Shown here: positions 26,881-35,364 of the stretch, piece after piece | How positions within the stretch are numbered: the first letter of the stretch is position 1 | Layout of the letters: every line of letters begins with the position of its first letter | NCBI GenBank assembly: GCA_945874125.1 | Contig: CAMCFB010000001.1 | Coordinates: 1 to 64,000, forward strand | Reading direction: 5' to 3' | Length of the DNA stretch: 64,000 nucleotides | Origin: Verrucomicrobia subdivision 6 bacterium | Lineage (GTDB): Bacteria > Verrucomicrobiota > Verrucomicrobiia > Methylacidiphilales > Verrucolacustridaceae | The notes under the pieces: model-generated | The model's database searches: none | What the model was told of the DNA's origin: nothing | Seen by the model: only the letters and a program-made list of their open reading frames with translations | Program-made: the position numbers and the translations under genes

Positions 26881-28434
26881 TCAAGCCACTTTCCTGCTCA
26901 TCCATATCCCCAATGCCACCAGAACCATCGAGATCCAGACCGGCCACTCTCCCCACTGTACATAAAACGTTTCCCTCGGCTCGGTTAAATCCAGCTCGCC
27001 CGCTAAAAAACCCGGCTCTTGAGGTGATCCACTCTCTGGATCGCAAAGTTCGGCAACCATCACCCCCCGCGGATGGATCAAGGCCGTGACCCCATCATTC
27101 GTTGCCCGCAAAAGAGGGAGTCGAGTTTCGATGGCCCGAAAGCGGGCATTCTCCAAATGCTGCCTCGCCCCGGCCGACTTCCCAAACCAAGCGTCGTTGG
27201 TGAGATTCACCAAGAGATGGGGCAACCTTTGCGCGGCTCGGCGAACCACCCGCGCCATCGAATCCTCAAAGCAGATCAGCGGGGCAATCCGGACACCGCT
27301 TCCCATCAACTCCAAAATTCCCGGCTCTTTTCCCGCCGTCAAATCCCCCCCTGGGGGGACCATCTTCCTCAACCACGGAAATATCCCGGCCAACGGCACA
27401 TACTCTCCCATGATCACCAAGTGCGACTTATCATAAACTTGCACAGGTTGCCCTTCCGCCCCCGTGAAAAGCACCGCGCTATTGAAGGTCTCGGGCCCAC
27501 GAATATCCAGTGAACCCGCCAAAAGGGAACGGGCGCCCAGCCTTCGCACCTTTTCCACCGCCGCTTGAAACGCCGGTTCCTCCCTCCATCCCGTTCCAGC
27601 CAAACTTTCCGGCCAAACTAAAAGGTCGACGGGAGCATGCGCCACCAGCGCAATCTCCGACCAGCGGGTAAGCTCCTCCGCCACCTTCACCATTTTGGCC
27701 GATCTCCACGGATCTTGCGGCACGGCGGGTTGGATGGCCGCGTAGCTCAGCGTCACCACGGGGTTTTCCTCCGGCCGCAAAACCGCCCTCGATCCGTACA
27801 CCATGGTGACTCCTAAAACCAAAACCCCCGCCGTGAAATCCCACCTCGGCTTCCACTTCTGGGACCCCCGAATCTCCAGCTCGAACCGCCGCGCGGTCAG
27901 GGTCAAGGTCAGCCCACCAAATGCCACCACCCAGGAAAGAATTGAAACTCCCCCCAAATCGGCCACTTGCGCCAGCAGGAGAAGGTTCCCCTGGGATACT
28001 CCCAATCCGTTCCATCCAAATCCGCTGAACACGATACCCCGCAACCATTCGGTCGCTACCCAGGCCGATGCCCCCAGCACCACATGACGGATATTCCCCC
28101 CACTGGTCATTCGTTCCGAGTCCCCACCCGCCCATCTGACCCACAAGACAAACCAGAGCGCTGGGTAGATCGCCAGGTAAACGCACAGAACCATCCACCC
28201 CGCCACCGTCACCGATGTCAGCCAGCTAAAAGTGGTCAAAAAGTGAGTCGCCCCCGCAAACCAGCCCAGCCAAAAACTTTTCCGCAGATTCGGCCTCTGC
28301 CGTACCCCGTAATAAGCCAAGGGGATCAACGCCAGCCACCCCGCCAAGGGCTGACTGAAAGGCGCAAAGCCCATCGTCAATCCCAAGCCAGTCAATCCAG
28401 CGCAAATCCAGCCGACGGAGGAGATTCCGAACAT
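26881..28434 (-). CDS. lnt: Apolipoprotein N-acyltransferase
   Basis: Adds the third acyl chain to lipoproteins in the inner membrane. The N-terminal 200 or so residues hold several membrane segments, followed by a nitrilase-like periplasmic domain. The Glu-Lys-Cys triad is visible in LLVWPESLAG, YDKSHLVIMGEYVPL and PLICFEDSMAR. A last membrane segment lies at the C-terminus. The frame is open to a TTG at 28455, but the ATG at 28434 with GGAGGA upstream is a plausible start. prfB begins 30 bases after its stop. Confidence 0.93.
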   Translation of the reverse strand: MFGISSVGWICAGLTGLGLTMGFAPFSQPLAGWLALIPLAYYGVRQRPNLRKSFWLGWFAGATHFLTTFSWLTSVTVAGWMVLCVYLAIYPALWFVLWVRWAGGDSERMTSGGNIRHVVLGASAWVATEWLRGIVFSGFGWNGLGVSQGNLLLLAQVADLGGVSILSWVVAFGGLTLTLTARRFELEIRGSQKWKPRWDFTAGVLVLGVTMVYGSRAVLRPEENPVVTLSYAAIQPAVPQDPWRSAKMVKVAEELTRWSEIALVAHAPVDLLVWPESLAGTGWREEPAFQAAVEKVRRLGARSLLAGSLDIRGPETFNSAVLFTGAEGQPVQVYDKSHLVIMGEYVPLAGIFPWLRKMVPPGGDLTAGKEPGILELMGSGVRIAPLICFEDSMARVVRRAAQRLPHLLVNLTNDAWFGKSAGARQHLENARFRAIETRLPLLRATNDGVTALIHPRGVMVAELCDPESGSPQEPGFLAGELDLTEPRETFYVQWGEWPVWISMVLVALGIWMSRKVA

Positions 28435-28463
28435 TATCTTTTTTCGTCCTCCCAAGCCCCCGA

Positions 28464-28475
28464 GTCAACGTTGAC
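28464..28475. repeat. 12-bp perfect palindrome between lnt and cruF
   Basis: GTCAACGTTGAC lies in the roughly 80-base divergent gap. Each strand of it contains a TTGAC, so it could overlap -35 elements of both genes or be an operator for a dimeric regulator. No matching strong -10 is visible. Confidence 0.45.
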
Positions 28476-28516
28476 GCGAGCTTGTCGCCGAAGCCCTCCT
28501 GCTCTTACCTCATGGC

Positions 28517-29233
28517 GTGATCCCGGCTCGTCTTCGCCAATGGCTTTGGCAGTTTTTTCTGATCTGGGCCGGAATTGGCTTGGTGGCCGTCACTTTTCGA
28601 CTGACCCCCGCCTGGGCCGAAACCCTCCCCTTGCCTGCTGGGTTAGTTGGCTTCATCACTTTCTGTCTCCGCAATGGAGATTTCATCTCCATGCTTCTCG
28701 CCGCCAGCCATGTGTACTTCTCGGCGGTCGATCGATTAGGACTTCGCCGCGCACGCATCACCGCGGCGGCCATTCTCGTTTCCTCTGCACTTCTGGAAAC
28801 GGTCGGAACGATGAGCGGAATTCCCTTTGGCTCGTATCAGTATACCGACGCCTTTGGCCCGCGGATGGGTGGCGTCCTGCCCCTCGCCATTCCCCTCGCC
28901 TGGTTCGCGGTTGTGGCGGGAGCCAACCTTAGCCTGAGCCAATATTGGAGAGATGGTTCCCGTGCCCCCATCGCCATCGCCACCGGGGCTTTCGCCATGA
29001 CTTTCGATTTTCTAATGGAACCTTTTGCTTACGCCATTCGGGGTTACTGGCACTGGGCCGGCAACGTCGTTCCCCCCCAAAACTTCTTTGCCTGGTTTAT
29101 CTTTAGCGCCCTGATGGCTTGGGTCACCCCCATCTACGCCGAGCCCTCCACCCGTCCCGATCCTCGGCCGGCTATTACCCTCGGGTTAATGAGCGGGCTT
29201 TTTATTGCCGCCCGAATCGCCCACGGGGTTTAA
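28517..29233 (+). CDS. cruF: Carotenoid 1,2-hydratase-like membrane protein (CruF/DUF422 family)
   Basis: A 238-residue polytopic membrane protein with about seven hydrophobic segments. The central LLETVGTMSGIPFGSYQYTD and PLAIPLAWFAV stretches are characteristic of the CruF/bisanhydrobacterioruberin hydratase family, which hydrates terminal double bonds of acyclic carotenoids. It starts with GTG; the nearby ATG at 28512 runs into a stop after two codons. It converges on crtB with 11 bases between them, supporting a carotenoid role. The exact substrate is not known. Confidence 0.82.
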   Translation: MIPARLRQWLWQFFLIWAGIGLVAVTFRLTPAWAETLPLPAGLVGFITFCLRNGDFISMLLAASHVYFSAVDRLGLRRARITAAAILVSSALLETVGTMSGIPFGSYQYTDAFGPRMGGVLPLAIPLAWFAVVAGANLSLSQYWRDGSRAPIAIATGAFAMTFDFLMEPFAYAIRGYWHWAGNVVPPQNFFAWFIFSALMAWVTPIYAEPSTRPDPRPAITLGLMSGLFIAARIAHGV

Positions 29234-29244
29234 TCACGATCCAT

Positions 29245-30120
29245 TCAACTGTTTCGACGCCTCCACCAAATTCCCATCCCTCGCACCAGTTTCTGCCCCA
29301 TCGAGAGGCTGTGCCGCTTGGTAAACACATCGTAACCCGAGGCCTCGATCGGATCCAAAATCCCCGCGTACAGTTCCCGCATGAACCAGACCGACATCTG
29401 GGCTCCCCCGCGAGGGAGCAAGGCGATTCCGGGTTCGGCCAAACGATACTGCTCCCGAGCCCGCGAGACCTGAAACTGCATGAACTCCTTCCAGTGACCT
29501 GAAGGTCTTCCCAACAGAAGATCTTCGGCGCGCACCCCATACTGCTCCCGCTCCCGCGCCGGCAGGTAAATTCGACGGGCCCGAGCATCCTCGGCCACGT
29601 CACGCAAAATATTGGTCAGTTGCATTCCACGTCCCAAATCCAGTGCCCTCGGTTCTGCTTGGGGATCGTTCGATCCAAACACCCTCATCATCATGAGCCC
29701 CACCGTTCCTGCCACCCGATAGCAGTATAAATCCAACTCCTCCCACGTCTGCAGGTTCACCGGACCCGCGTCTCCCGCCACCCCGATCGCCAGATCTTCA
29801 AACCAGCGCCGCAAGATTTTGGTGCGCCGCGCACTTTCCCGAAATGCGGGCATCCACTCCTCCCCCGACCGATCTCCACCGTCCTCAAAGGCACGGATCA
29901 GCATCTCCCCCGCCACCTCGGGCCGAACCGATTCGCCTCGAGCGGCCACCTGATCCACCGCATCGTCGATCGAGCGACAACACGCGTAGACCGCATAGGC
30001 ATCCCGACGAACCGACGGCGTTAAAACATGAGAGGCAAAATAAAAGGTCCGAGCATGCTCGCGCGTGATCGCCTGAGCCGCACGATACGATTGGGCTAAA
30101 TCAGGTGACAAGGTTGCCAC
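29245..30120 (-). CDS. crtB: Phytoene/squalene synthase family protein (CrtB-like)
   Basis: Head-to-head prenyl synthase of about 291 residues. Motifs are CRSIDDAVDQ (first Asp-rich), the TVGLMMMRVFG segment and QLTNILRDVAEDARARRIYLP (second Asp-rich). The TFYFASHVLTPSVRRDAYAVYACCR start is more CrtB-like than HpnC/D-like, and its neighbours (cruF, a GGPP-synthase-like gene) point to phytoene or diapophytoene. The frame opens at a TTG (30162) inside the upstream gene; I prefer the GTG at 30120, eight bases after that gene's stop. It is the third member of this superfamily in the window. Confidence 0.87.
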   Translation of the reverse strand: MATLSPDLAQSYRAAQAITREHARTFYFASHVLTPSVRRDAYAVYACCRSIDDAVDQVAARGESVRPEVAGEMLIRAFEDGGDRSGEEWMPAFRESARRTKILRRWFEDLAIGVAGDAGPVNLQTWEELDLYCYRVAGTVGLMMMRVFGSNDPQAEPRALDLGRGMQLTNILRDVAEDARARRIYLPAREREQYGVRAEDLLLGRPSGHWKEFMQFQVSRAREQYRLAEPGIALLPRGGAQMSVWFMRELYAGILDPIEASGYDVFTKRHSLSMGQKLVRGMGIWWRRRNS

Positions 30121-30128
30121 CCACCCGT

Positions 30129-31214
30129 CTAACTGCCCAAACGAACGGTCTGACGCACCCAATCAATCGCCTCGGAAATGGAGGCCTGCTCGGTACGGGT
30201 GAGGTGAGATTCTACCAAAAGACGGTTCGACTCCTCGAAAAGGGAGCGACACTTTTCCTGCATCGCTTGAATCGCTCCTGATTTGCGCAACAAATCCTGC
30301 ACTTTGGAAATGGAGGCCTCGCTGCGGGCGGACGAATGGAAGCACATTTGCAGGAAAGAGCGATCCACCTCCCCTAACCGTTGATAGGCCTCGTGAATGA
30401 GCAGGGTCTTTTTACCTTCCAAAAGATCGGTGGGGAGAAGCTGATCTTTCCCATCCAAATGCGAAATTTCCAGGAGGTCGTTTTGGATCTGAAAGGCCAG
30501 ACCCAGCGGTTCAGTCACCCTTGCCAAATCCTCCGCTTTTTCGGCCGAGGCGCCCGCCAAGAGAGCCCCAATGACGCAGGGGGCTTCAAAGGTGTAGCGC
30601 GTAGTTTTCAGTAAGTAGGTGATCTCAATATCCTCCCGGGTCACCCGGCCGATGTCTTTCGAACCCAGCAGAATGTCAAAGATCTCCCCCACACCGGTGT
30701 CCGTGATATAGGAGAGAAGTTTTCCCAGCGCCTGCTGCCGCGGACCCACGTCAAAAGCGCTCTGCTGGAGAGTTTCCACCGCGAGGGCGAAAAGAAGATC
30801 GCCCACCACCAAAGCAACCCCTTGGCCCGTTCGCTCGGCATGACTCATTCTACCCTGTCTCTGCTCGACCAACTTGTGGAACGTGGGCAGGCCGCGCCGC
30901 TTTTCCGACCGGTCAATCAAATCGTCGTGCACCAGAACGAAGGCGTGCAGCAGCTCCAAGGAGAGCGCCGCCTGAATCAAGGCCTTGTCCCCCCACTCTT
31001 TCTTGCCTCCCAAGGCCCGGTAGGTCAGCAGCAGCAGCAAAGGCCGGATGCGCTTCCCTTTCCGACCAACAAATTCACACATGTCGAAAAAAATCGGCTC
31101 AAATAACTCCCCAAAGTCGTATCGCTCTTTTTGCCGATGAAAGAATGCCTGCATCTCCTGCTCTAAAAGCCCAGGCAAACGCTCCCGCTCCGTTAAATGG
31201 GAAGTTAAACTCAT
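30129..31214 (-). CDS. Trans-isoprenyl diphosphate synthase, GGPP-synthase-like
   Basis: A polyprenyl synthetase of about 361 residues. The first Asp-rich motif reads HDDLID with Phe five residues before it and no two-residue insertion, a layout seen in type I GGPP synthases. The second, normally DDxxD, reads NDLLE (FQIQNDLLEIS), which is atypical. Being next to crtB suggests it makes C20 precursor for carotenoids; a longer quinone chain is possible. The ATG at 31214 is preferred over the frame opening at 31250, as it begins the conserved helix and has TATTCT five bases upstream. Confidence 0.85.
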   Translation of the reverse strand: MSLTSHLTERERLPGLLEQEMQAFFHRQKERYDFGELFEPIFFDMCEFVGRKGKRIRPLLLLLTYRALGGKKEWGDKALIQAALSLELLHAFVLVHDDLIDRSEKRRGLPTFHKLVEQRQGRMSHAERTGQGVALVVGDLLFALAVETLQQSAFDVGPRQQALGKLLSYITDTGVGEIFDILLGSKDIGRVTREDIEITYLLKTTRYTFEAPCVIGALLAGASAEKAEDLARVTEPLGLAFQIQNDLLEISHLDGKDQLLPTDLLEGKKTLLIHEAYQRLGEVDRSFLQMCFHSSARSEASISKVQDLLRKSGAIQAMQEKCRSLFEESNRLLVESHLTRTEQASISEAIDWVRQTVRLGS

Positions 31215-31269
31215 GGAATAGAATACGAGCAAAGATGGGGCGCAGGCCAATCGGAAAAGATCAAGTTAT

Positions 31270-32163
31270 TCATATCGTGTACTCACTTCCCTGGGGCCTT
31301 TCTGATTTGGGGATAATTTTTAAGGTCGCATGCTCGGCCAAGACAAGGTGATGGGGCGGAATGCTTTTGGTTAGGAATACTCCCCCTCCAACCGTGCTGC
31401 CCTCTCCCACCACCGTTTCTCCACCTAAAATCGTGGCCCCAGGGTAGATGGTCACCCGATTCTCGATCGTGGGATGGCGCTTTCGCCCACGCAAAGTCTG
31501 AGCCCCCGCGACCGAGCGAGCCCCCAGGGTTACCCCATGATAAATGCGAACCTCTTGACCGATCTCGGTGGTTTCCCCGATGACCACTCCTGTGCCGTGA
31601 TCAATGAAAAATGATGGGCCGATCACCGCGCCCGGGTGAATATCGATTCCGGTTCGGCTATGGGCCCACTCGGTCATCATGCGCGGAAAAAGCGGAACAC
31701 CCAAAAGATGCAGTTCGTGGGCCATCCGCTGCACCGCCACCGCCTCCACTCCGGGGTAAGCTAAAAGAATTTCCTCCACATTGCGCGCCGCCGGGTCCCC
31801 CGCCATGACCGCCTCCACATCGGTTTTCAGAATCGTTCGAATCGCGGGGAGACGAGCGAGGAAGGCTTGGACTTTACCTGCCGCCGTTTCCCCGGCGACG
31901 ATTTTGGCCGGCAGGCTCTTTCCGACCTCCCTTTCGAGAGACTTCTCCACTGAGCGCAAAAGGGATGTGATCGCCGGGCCCAGCTCTTTACCCTCCAAAT
32001 CGTCCCCGTCATAAAATCCGGGAAAAAGGAGATGGAGAAGATCCTGCGTGATGGCCGCGACCGCCCTTTTGGAGGGAAGTTGCGTTCCGCCCAAGTGGTT
32101 GATTGCCGCTAATTCGGCATAGGATCTGACCATTTTGTCGGTCAATTCGTGGTGGGTGCTCAA
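31270..32163 (-). CDS. cysE: Serine O-acetyltransferase
   Basis: Makes O-acetylserine for cysteine synthesis. The 297-residue protein has an N-terminal helical domain and a C-terminal left-handed beta-helix of hexapeptide repeats (GAVIGPSFFIDHGTGVVIGETTEIGQ, YHGVTLGARSV, NRVTIYPGATILGGETVVGEGS). The His and Asp of the active site fall in FIDHGTG and YHGVTLG. The start is a TTG at 32163, supported by a promoter ending 6 bases upstream and by no better start downstream. It looks monocistronic and is divergent from aroE. Confidence 0.93.
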   Translation of the reverse strand: MSTHHELTDKMVRSYAELAAINHLGGTQLPSKRAVAAITQDLLHLLFPGFYDGDDLEGKELGPAITSLLRSVEKSLEREVGKSLPAKIVAGETAAGKVQAFLARLPAIRTILKTDVEAVMAGDPAARNVEEILLAYPGVEAVAVQRMAHELHLLGVPLFPRMMTEWAHSRTGIDIHPGAVIGPSFFIDHGTGVVIGETTEIGQEVRIYHGVTLGARSVAGAQTLRGRKRHPTIENRVTIYPGATILGGETVVGEGSTVGGGVFLTKSIPPHHLVLAEHATLKIIPKSERPQGSEYTI

Positions 32164-32169
32164 GGAGAA

Positions 32170-32198
32170 ATCCTACTGGAAAGTCCCTGTCGGAGCAA
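32170..32198 (-). promoter_or_regulatory. Promoter of cysE (leaderless layout)
   Basis: On the minus strand TTGCTC (32193-32198), a 17-base spacer and TAGGAT (32170-32175) end 6 bases before the TTG start codon at 32163. Confidence 0.55.
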
Positions 32199-32306
32199 CT
32201 GGGGCGACGTGCGTTTTTGTTGGGCGGAATGGCCTTCCGATGGCTCAATGGGGGGGTGACGAACGAGGTTTATACTCCCCTGACCCTTCCACCCAAAAAA
32301 AAGGGA

Positions 32307-33158
32307 ATGGCGAGGTATGGAGTCATCGGCTCACCCATCGCCCACTCCCTCTCTCCGGTGATGCAGTTGGCGGGCTGGGAAAAGCTAGGGGTTCAAGCCG
32401 AATACTTTCGGATCGAAATTCCCGCGGGAGGATTGGAGGGGGCGGTGCCCCAGCTTCTACGTGCAGGATTGGATGGATGGAACTGCACTCTACCGCATAA
32501 GGGAGAAATGTTCCGATTCAGTGAAGTGCGCTCCCCTTCCGCTCTCCAAGCCCAATCGGTCAATACCGTCCAAGTGATCCAAGGAAAAATTCACGGCTCG
32601 AGCACCGACGCGGAGGGTTGGTCCCGAGCTATGCGAGAGATTTGGCCCGACTCTGTCCCTCCAAAGCGAACTCTTCTCTTGGGATGCGGAGGAGTGGGGC
32701 AAACGATCGCACGATTTCTCGCGTCCATCGGTTGCACCACCCTGACGCTTATCAATCGCGATTCCCAGCGAGCCGAGAAACTTTATGGTGAGCTCACGCA
32801 ACTTGGGGGGAATCGATTTCCGCTTCACGTTCTCGACTGGAATATGCCCAACCTAAGATTGGCTCTGTCGGAATCCGATCTACTGATCCAAGCCACCAGT
32901 TTAGGGCTGAAGGACGAAGACCCCCTTCCCATTCCCATCGAGCTCCTGAATCCCCCGCTCCAAGTCTACGATACGATTTATCGCAAAGGGGAGACATCGC
33001 TCGTTCGCGTGGCCCGTCAGCGGGGATGCCAGGCCGAGGATGGTTTGGGCATGCTTCTGCATCAAGGAGCTCTCTCTTTGGAAATTTGGTCGGGCCAACC
33101 CGCCCCTCTTTCCACCATGCGACAGGCGCTCTACCAAGCGGCCGGAAGAGACCTATGA
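32307..33158 (+). CDS. aroE: Shikimate dehydrogenase
   Basis: Reduces 3-dehydroshikimate with NADPH. The 283-residue protein starts MARYGVIGSPIAHSLSP, the shikimate-binding signature. It has NCTLPHKGEM with the catalytic Lys and the NADP Rossmann loop LLLGCGGVGQTIARFLAS, and ends with the EDGLGMLLHQG motif. The frame is open to 32217, but the ATG at 32307 begins the conserved domain. A TATACT hexamer about 30 bases upstream could be its -10. Its stop overlaps the prepilin peptidase start as ATGA. Confidence 0.95.
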   Translation: MARYGVIGSPIAHSLSPVMQLAGWEKLGVQAEYFRIEIPAGGLEGAVPQLLRAGLDGWNCTLPHKGEMFRFSEVRSPSALQAQSVNTVQVIQGKIHGSSTDAEGWSRAMREIWPDSVPPKRTLLLGCGGVGQTIARFLASIGCTTLTLINRDSQRAEKLYGELTQLGGNRFPLHVLDWNMPNLRLALSESDLLIQATSLGLKDEDPLPIPIELLNPPLQVYDTIYRKGETSLVRVARQRGCQAEDGLGMLLHQGALSLEIWSGQPAPLSTMRQALYQAAGRDL

Positions 33159-33955
33159 TTCCAACACCTCTTCTTGTTTTTTTTGTTTTCATTTTTGGCG
33201 CCATTCTGGGGTCTTTTCTCAATGTGTGCATTCTGCGAATTCCTTTAGGTCAATCGATCGTGAATCCCCCTTCCCGTTGTGCGGCTTGTGGGCGTCAGCT
33301 CCCCTTGGGGGTCAATCTTCCCATCCTCGGATATTTTCTCCTTCGTGGCCGCGCCCGTTGCTGTGGCGCCCATCTGGATCCCCGCTACCCGCTCGTTGAA
33401 GCGGGCACAGCTTCCGCCCTGGCAGCCCTTTGGCTTTTGTATCCGCCCGAACTTTTCGCCATCTACGCCCTGCTCGTCGCAGGTCTGATCGTCGCCTCAG
33501 GAATCGACCTCGACTACTTGGTCATTCCTGACGCCCTGACAATCGGAGGAGTTGTCGCAGGTATTTCACTCAGCTATCTCTTTCCCTCCCTTCAAGGTAA
33601 AGAGGATCCTGCTGATGCCATGATCCGTTCCGCTCTTTCGGCCACGGTGGCCGGCGGATCGCTCTGGTTGGTCGCGCGGACCGCATCGTGGCTACTGCAA
33701 AAAGAGGCCATGGGAATCGGCGATGCGAAACTACTCGCCGCTTTAGGGGCCTTTCTGGGCTGGCAAAGTCTTCCCTTTATCGTGGCCATCTCCTCCCTCA
33801 TCGGAACGATCGTCGGAATTGGAATTCTCAAGAAGCGCAAACAAAAGTTAGGCGTCAAAGTTCCATTCGGTCCCTATCTAGCGCTAGCGGCACTTCTCTG
33901 GCTCCTCGGAGGAGCGAGGTTGGCCGTAAAATATCTTCCGAATAACTTTTCTTAA
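33155..33955 (+). CDS. pilD: Prepilin peptidase / N-methyltransferase (type IV prepilin peptidase)
   Basis: Integral membrane aspartyl protease that cleaves and methylates type IV pilin or type II secretion pseudopilin leaders. The 266 residues begin with FIFGAILGSFLNVCILRIP, then a cytoplasmic loop with CAAC and CC cysteines, then several membrane segments. The catalytic Asp residues are in IDLDYLVIPD and the GxGD motif MGIGDAKLLAALG. The open frame extends upstream, but the ATG at 33155 overlaps the aroE stop. No pilin gene is in the window. A 116-base AT-rich gap follows. Confidence 0.93.
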   Translation: MIPTPLLVFFVFIFGAILGSFLNVCILRIPLGQSIVNPPSRCAACGRQLPLGVNLPILGYFLLRGRARCCGAHLDPRYPLVEAGTASALAALWLLYPPELFAIYALLVAGLIVASGIDLDYLVIPDALTIGGVVAGISLSYLFPSLQGKEDPADAMIRSALSATVAGGSLWLVARTASWLLQKEAMGIGDAKLLAALGAFLGWQSLPFIVAISSLIGTIVGIGILKKRKQKLGVKVPFGPYLALAALLWLLGGARLAVKYLPNNFS

Positions 33956-34071
33956 TATTTTATATGAAATTGAATGACATGGTTTTACATTTTAACTTGC
34001 AGCCCCTATTTTATCCACAATTGCCACACCCCTAGATAGACTTTCCAGCGTTTGTACCCCTTTATATAGGG
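33956..34071 (+). promoter_or_regulatory. AT-rich promoter region of the beta-barrel gene
   Basis: This 116-base gap is far richer in A+T than its surroundings. Possible elements are TTATCC, a 16-base spacer and TAGATA about 30 bases before the start, or TTTATA just before the ATG. I cannot choose between them. Confidence 0.35.
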
Positions 34072-35358
34072 ATGCGAAGGCTGATAGCCACTACCTGTTG
34101 TATCGTCAGCGCTCTCTTACCCTTTGGCTCATTGAGTCACGGCGTTTCCTCGGCTCCCACCAATCTATCCTTGCAAGAGGATGGTTCGCTGGTCGTTTTT
34201 GACGCCAAGGGGGGAGTGGCTGAATTTGTTAAACAGGGAACCCCGAGACAGTCGATTCAGTTAGACGGGCAATCATGCAATGTCAGTTTTGGTTTCAACT
34301 CTGCTGGAAAACAAACGATTCTCGTTAGTCTTCCTCCTTCGGCAACCGCACCTGCGGTTTTTCTTCTGGGCGAATCCCAAGTTACCATTCCCCCCAAGGC
34401 TGGGTTAAGAATCACCCTCAATGAATCCCACAAAATCGAGAAGATGGATGGGGCCCCTGCCGGCACAGTTCAGTTCCAAAAAATTTCCTCTCAGGCCCCA
34501 ATGGCCCCAACCATGACCCCTCTTCCCCCCACCCAAGCCACCCCGGCCTCCGCTCCCGCTCCTATTCCTACTCCCTCCGAGGTCGCTGCTCCCACCACCT
34601 CCTCCGCCCAAGCCGAGGCCTCCGCACCCATAGCCAACTCCGCCCCAGCGGCCGACCCAATGGTGGGACAAATGAGCGCCATGTCCCAGCCCTCCACCGA
34701 ACTGGGCTGGCCGGGAAAACTTCTGCAATCCCCACTTTCCGAACCCCAAATGGATGAGGACTACTTCTACGTCCGAACCGAGGGCGGCGCCCGCTTCGTC
34801 AGCTCAATGAATATCGTCAATATCGTCGGGCCAAATGGACCAAGTAACCCAGCGATCCAGAAAGAAATCGCCTTCAGCACAGGCTATCGGCAGGACATCG
34901 ATATCGGCGTCTGGCTAACACCCTGGTTCGGCCTCGCGATCGAAACCGGTTTTGCCCTCAACGCCATCCGCGGAAACACCCAAAACATGAACGTCTCAAG
35001 CAGTACTTACTGGAGCGTGCCCATCATGGCCCAACTTTGCTTTCAGTATCCCAACGATACCGGATTTATCCCCTACCTAAACTTTGGCTTCGGTGGTGGT
35101 TGGAACTATTTCAATATCGGCAGCATCACATACCCAGGAAATTTTACAACTCTCTCTGGCGCGGGTAACGATATGAACAATGCCTATCAGATCGCAGCAG
35201 GTGTGCGTTGGAGAATTTGGGAGCAGATGGGAATCACTCTCGCCTATAAGTTTTATGGAACCAGTCAGCCCACCGTGGACATGGGAGACAATCAGCAGGT
35301 CACCTTTGGCTCTCCCGTCACCAACTCGATCGAGTTAGGCGGCCACTTTACGTTCTAA
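34072..35358 (+). CDS. Outer-membrane beta-barrel protein with proline/alanine-rich linker
   Basis: A 428-residue secreted protein. The signal peptide covers about residues 1-28. A small beta-rich N-terminal domain runs to about 140. A Pro/Ala/Ser-rich linker covers about 145-210. From about 222 an eight-strand-type barrel begins (DYFYVRTEGGARF) and ends in IELGGHFTF, a terminal Phe as expected for BAM-assembled proteins. It resembles opacity/OmpW-like surface barrels. No partner is obvious; it lies in its own unit behind an AT-rich promoter region and converges on aroC. Confidence 0.8.
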   Translation: MRRLIATTCCIVSALLPFGSLSHGVSSAPTNLSLQEDGSLVVFDAKGGVAEFVKQGTPRQSIQLDGQSCNVSFGFNSAGKQTILVSLPPSATAPAVFLLGESQVTIPPKAGLRITLNESHKIEKMDGAPAGTVQFQKISSQAPMAPTMTPLPPTQATPASAPAPIPTPSEVAAPTTSSAQAEASAPIANSAPAADPMVGQMSAMSQPSTELGWPGKLLQSPLSEPQMDEDYFYVRTEGGARFVSSMNIVNIVGPNGPSNPAIQKEIAFSTGYRQDIDIGVWLTPWFGLAIETGFALNAIRGNTQNMNVSSSTYWSVPIMAQLCFQYPNDTGFIPYLNFGFGGGWNYFNIGSITYPGNFTTLSGAGNDMNNAYQIAAGVRWRIWEQMGITLAYKFYGTSQPTVDMGDNQQVTFGSPVTNSIELGGHFTF

Positions 35359-35364
35359 TTTCGC

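Noticed and set aside
26762-27046. 94-codon minus-strand ORF before prfB
   Set aside because: Only its last 24 sense codons from the ATG at 26850 are real; they are the pre-frameshift part of RF2. The rest overlaps the end of lnt.
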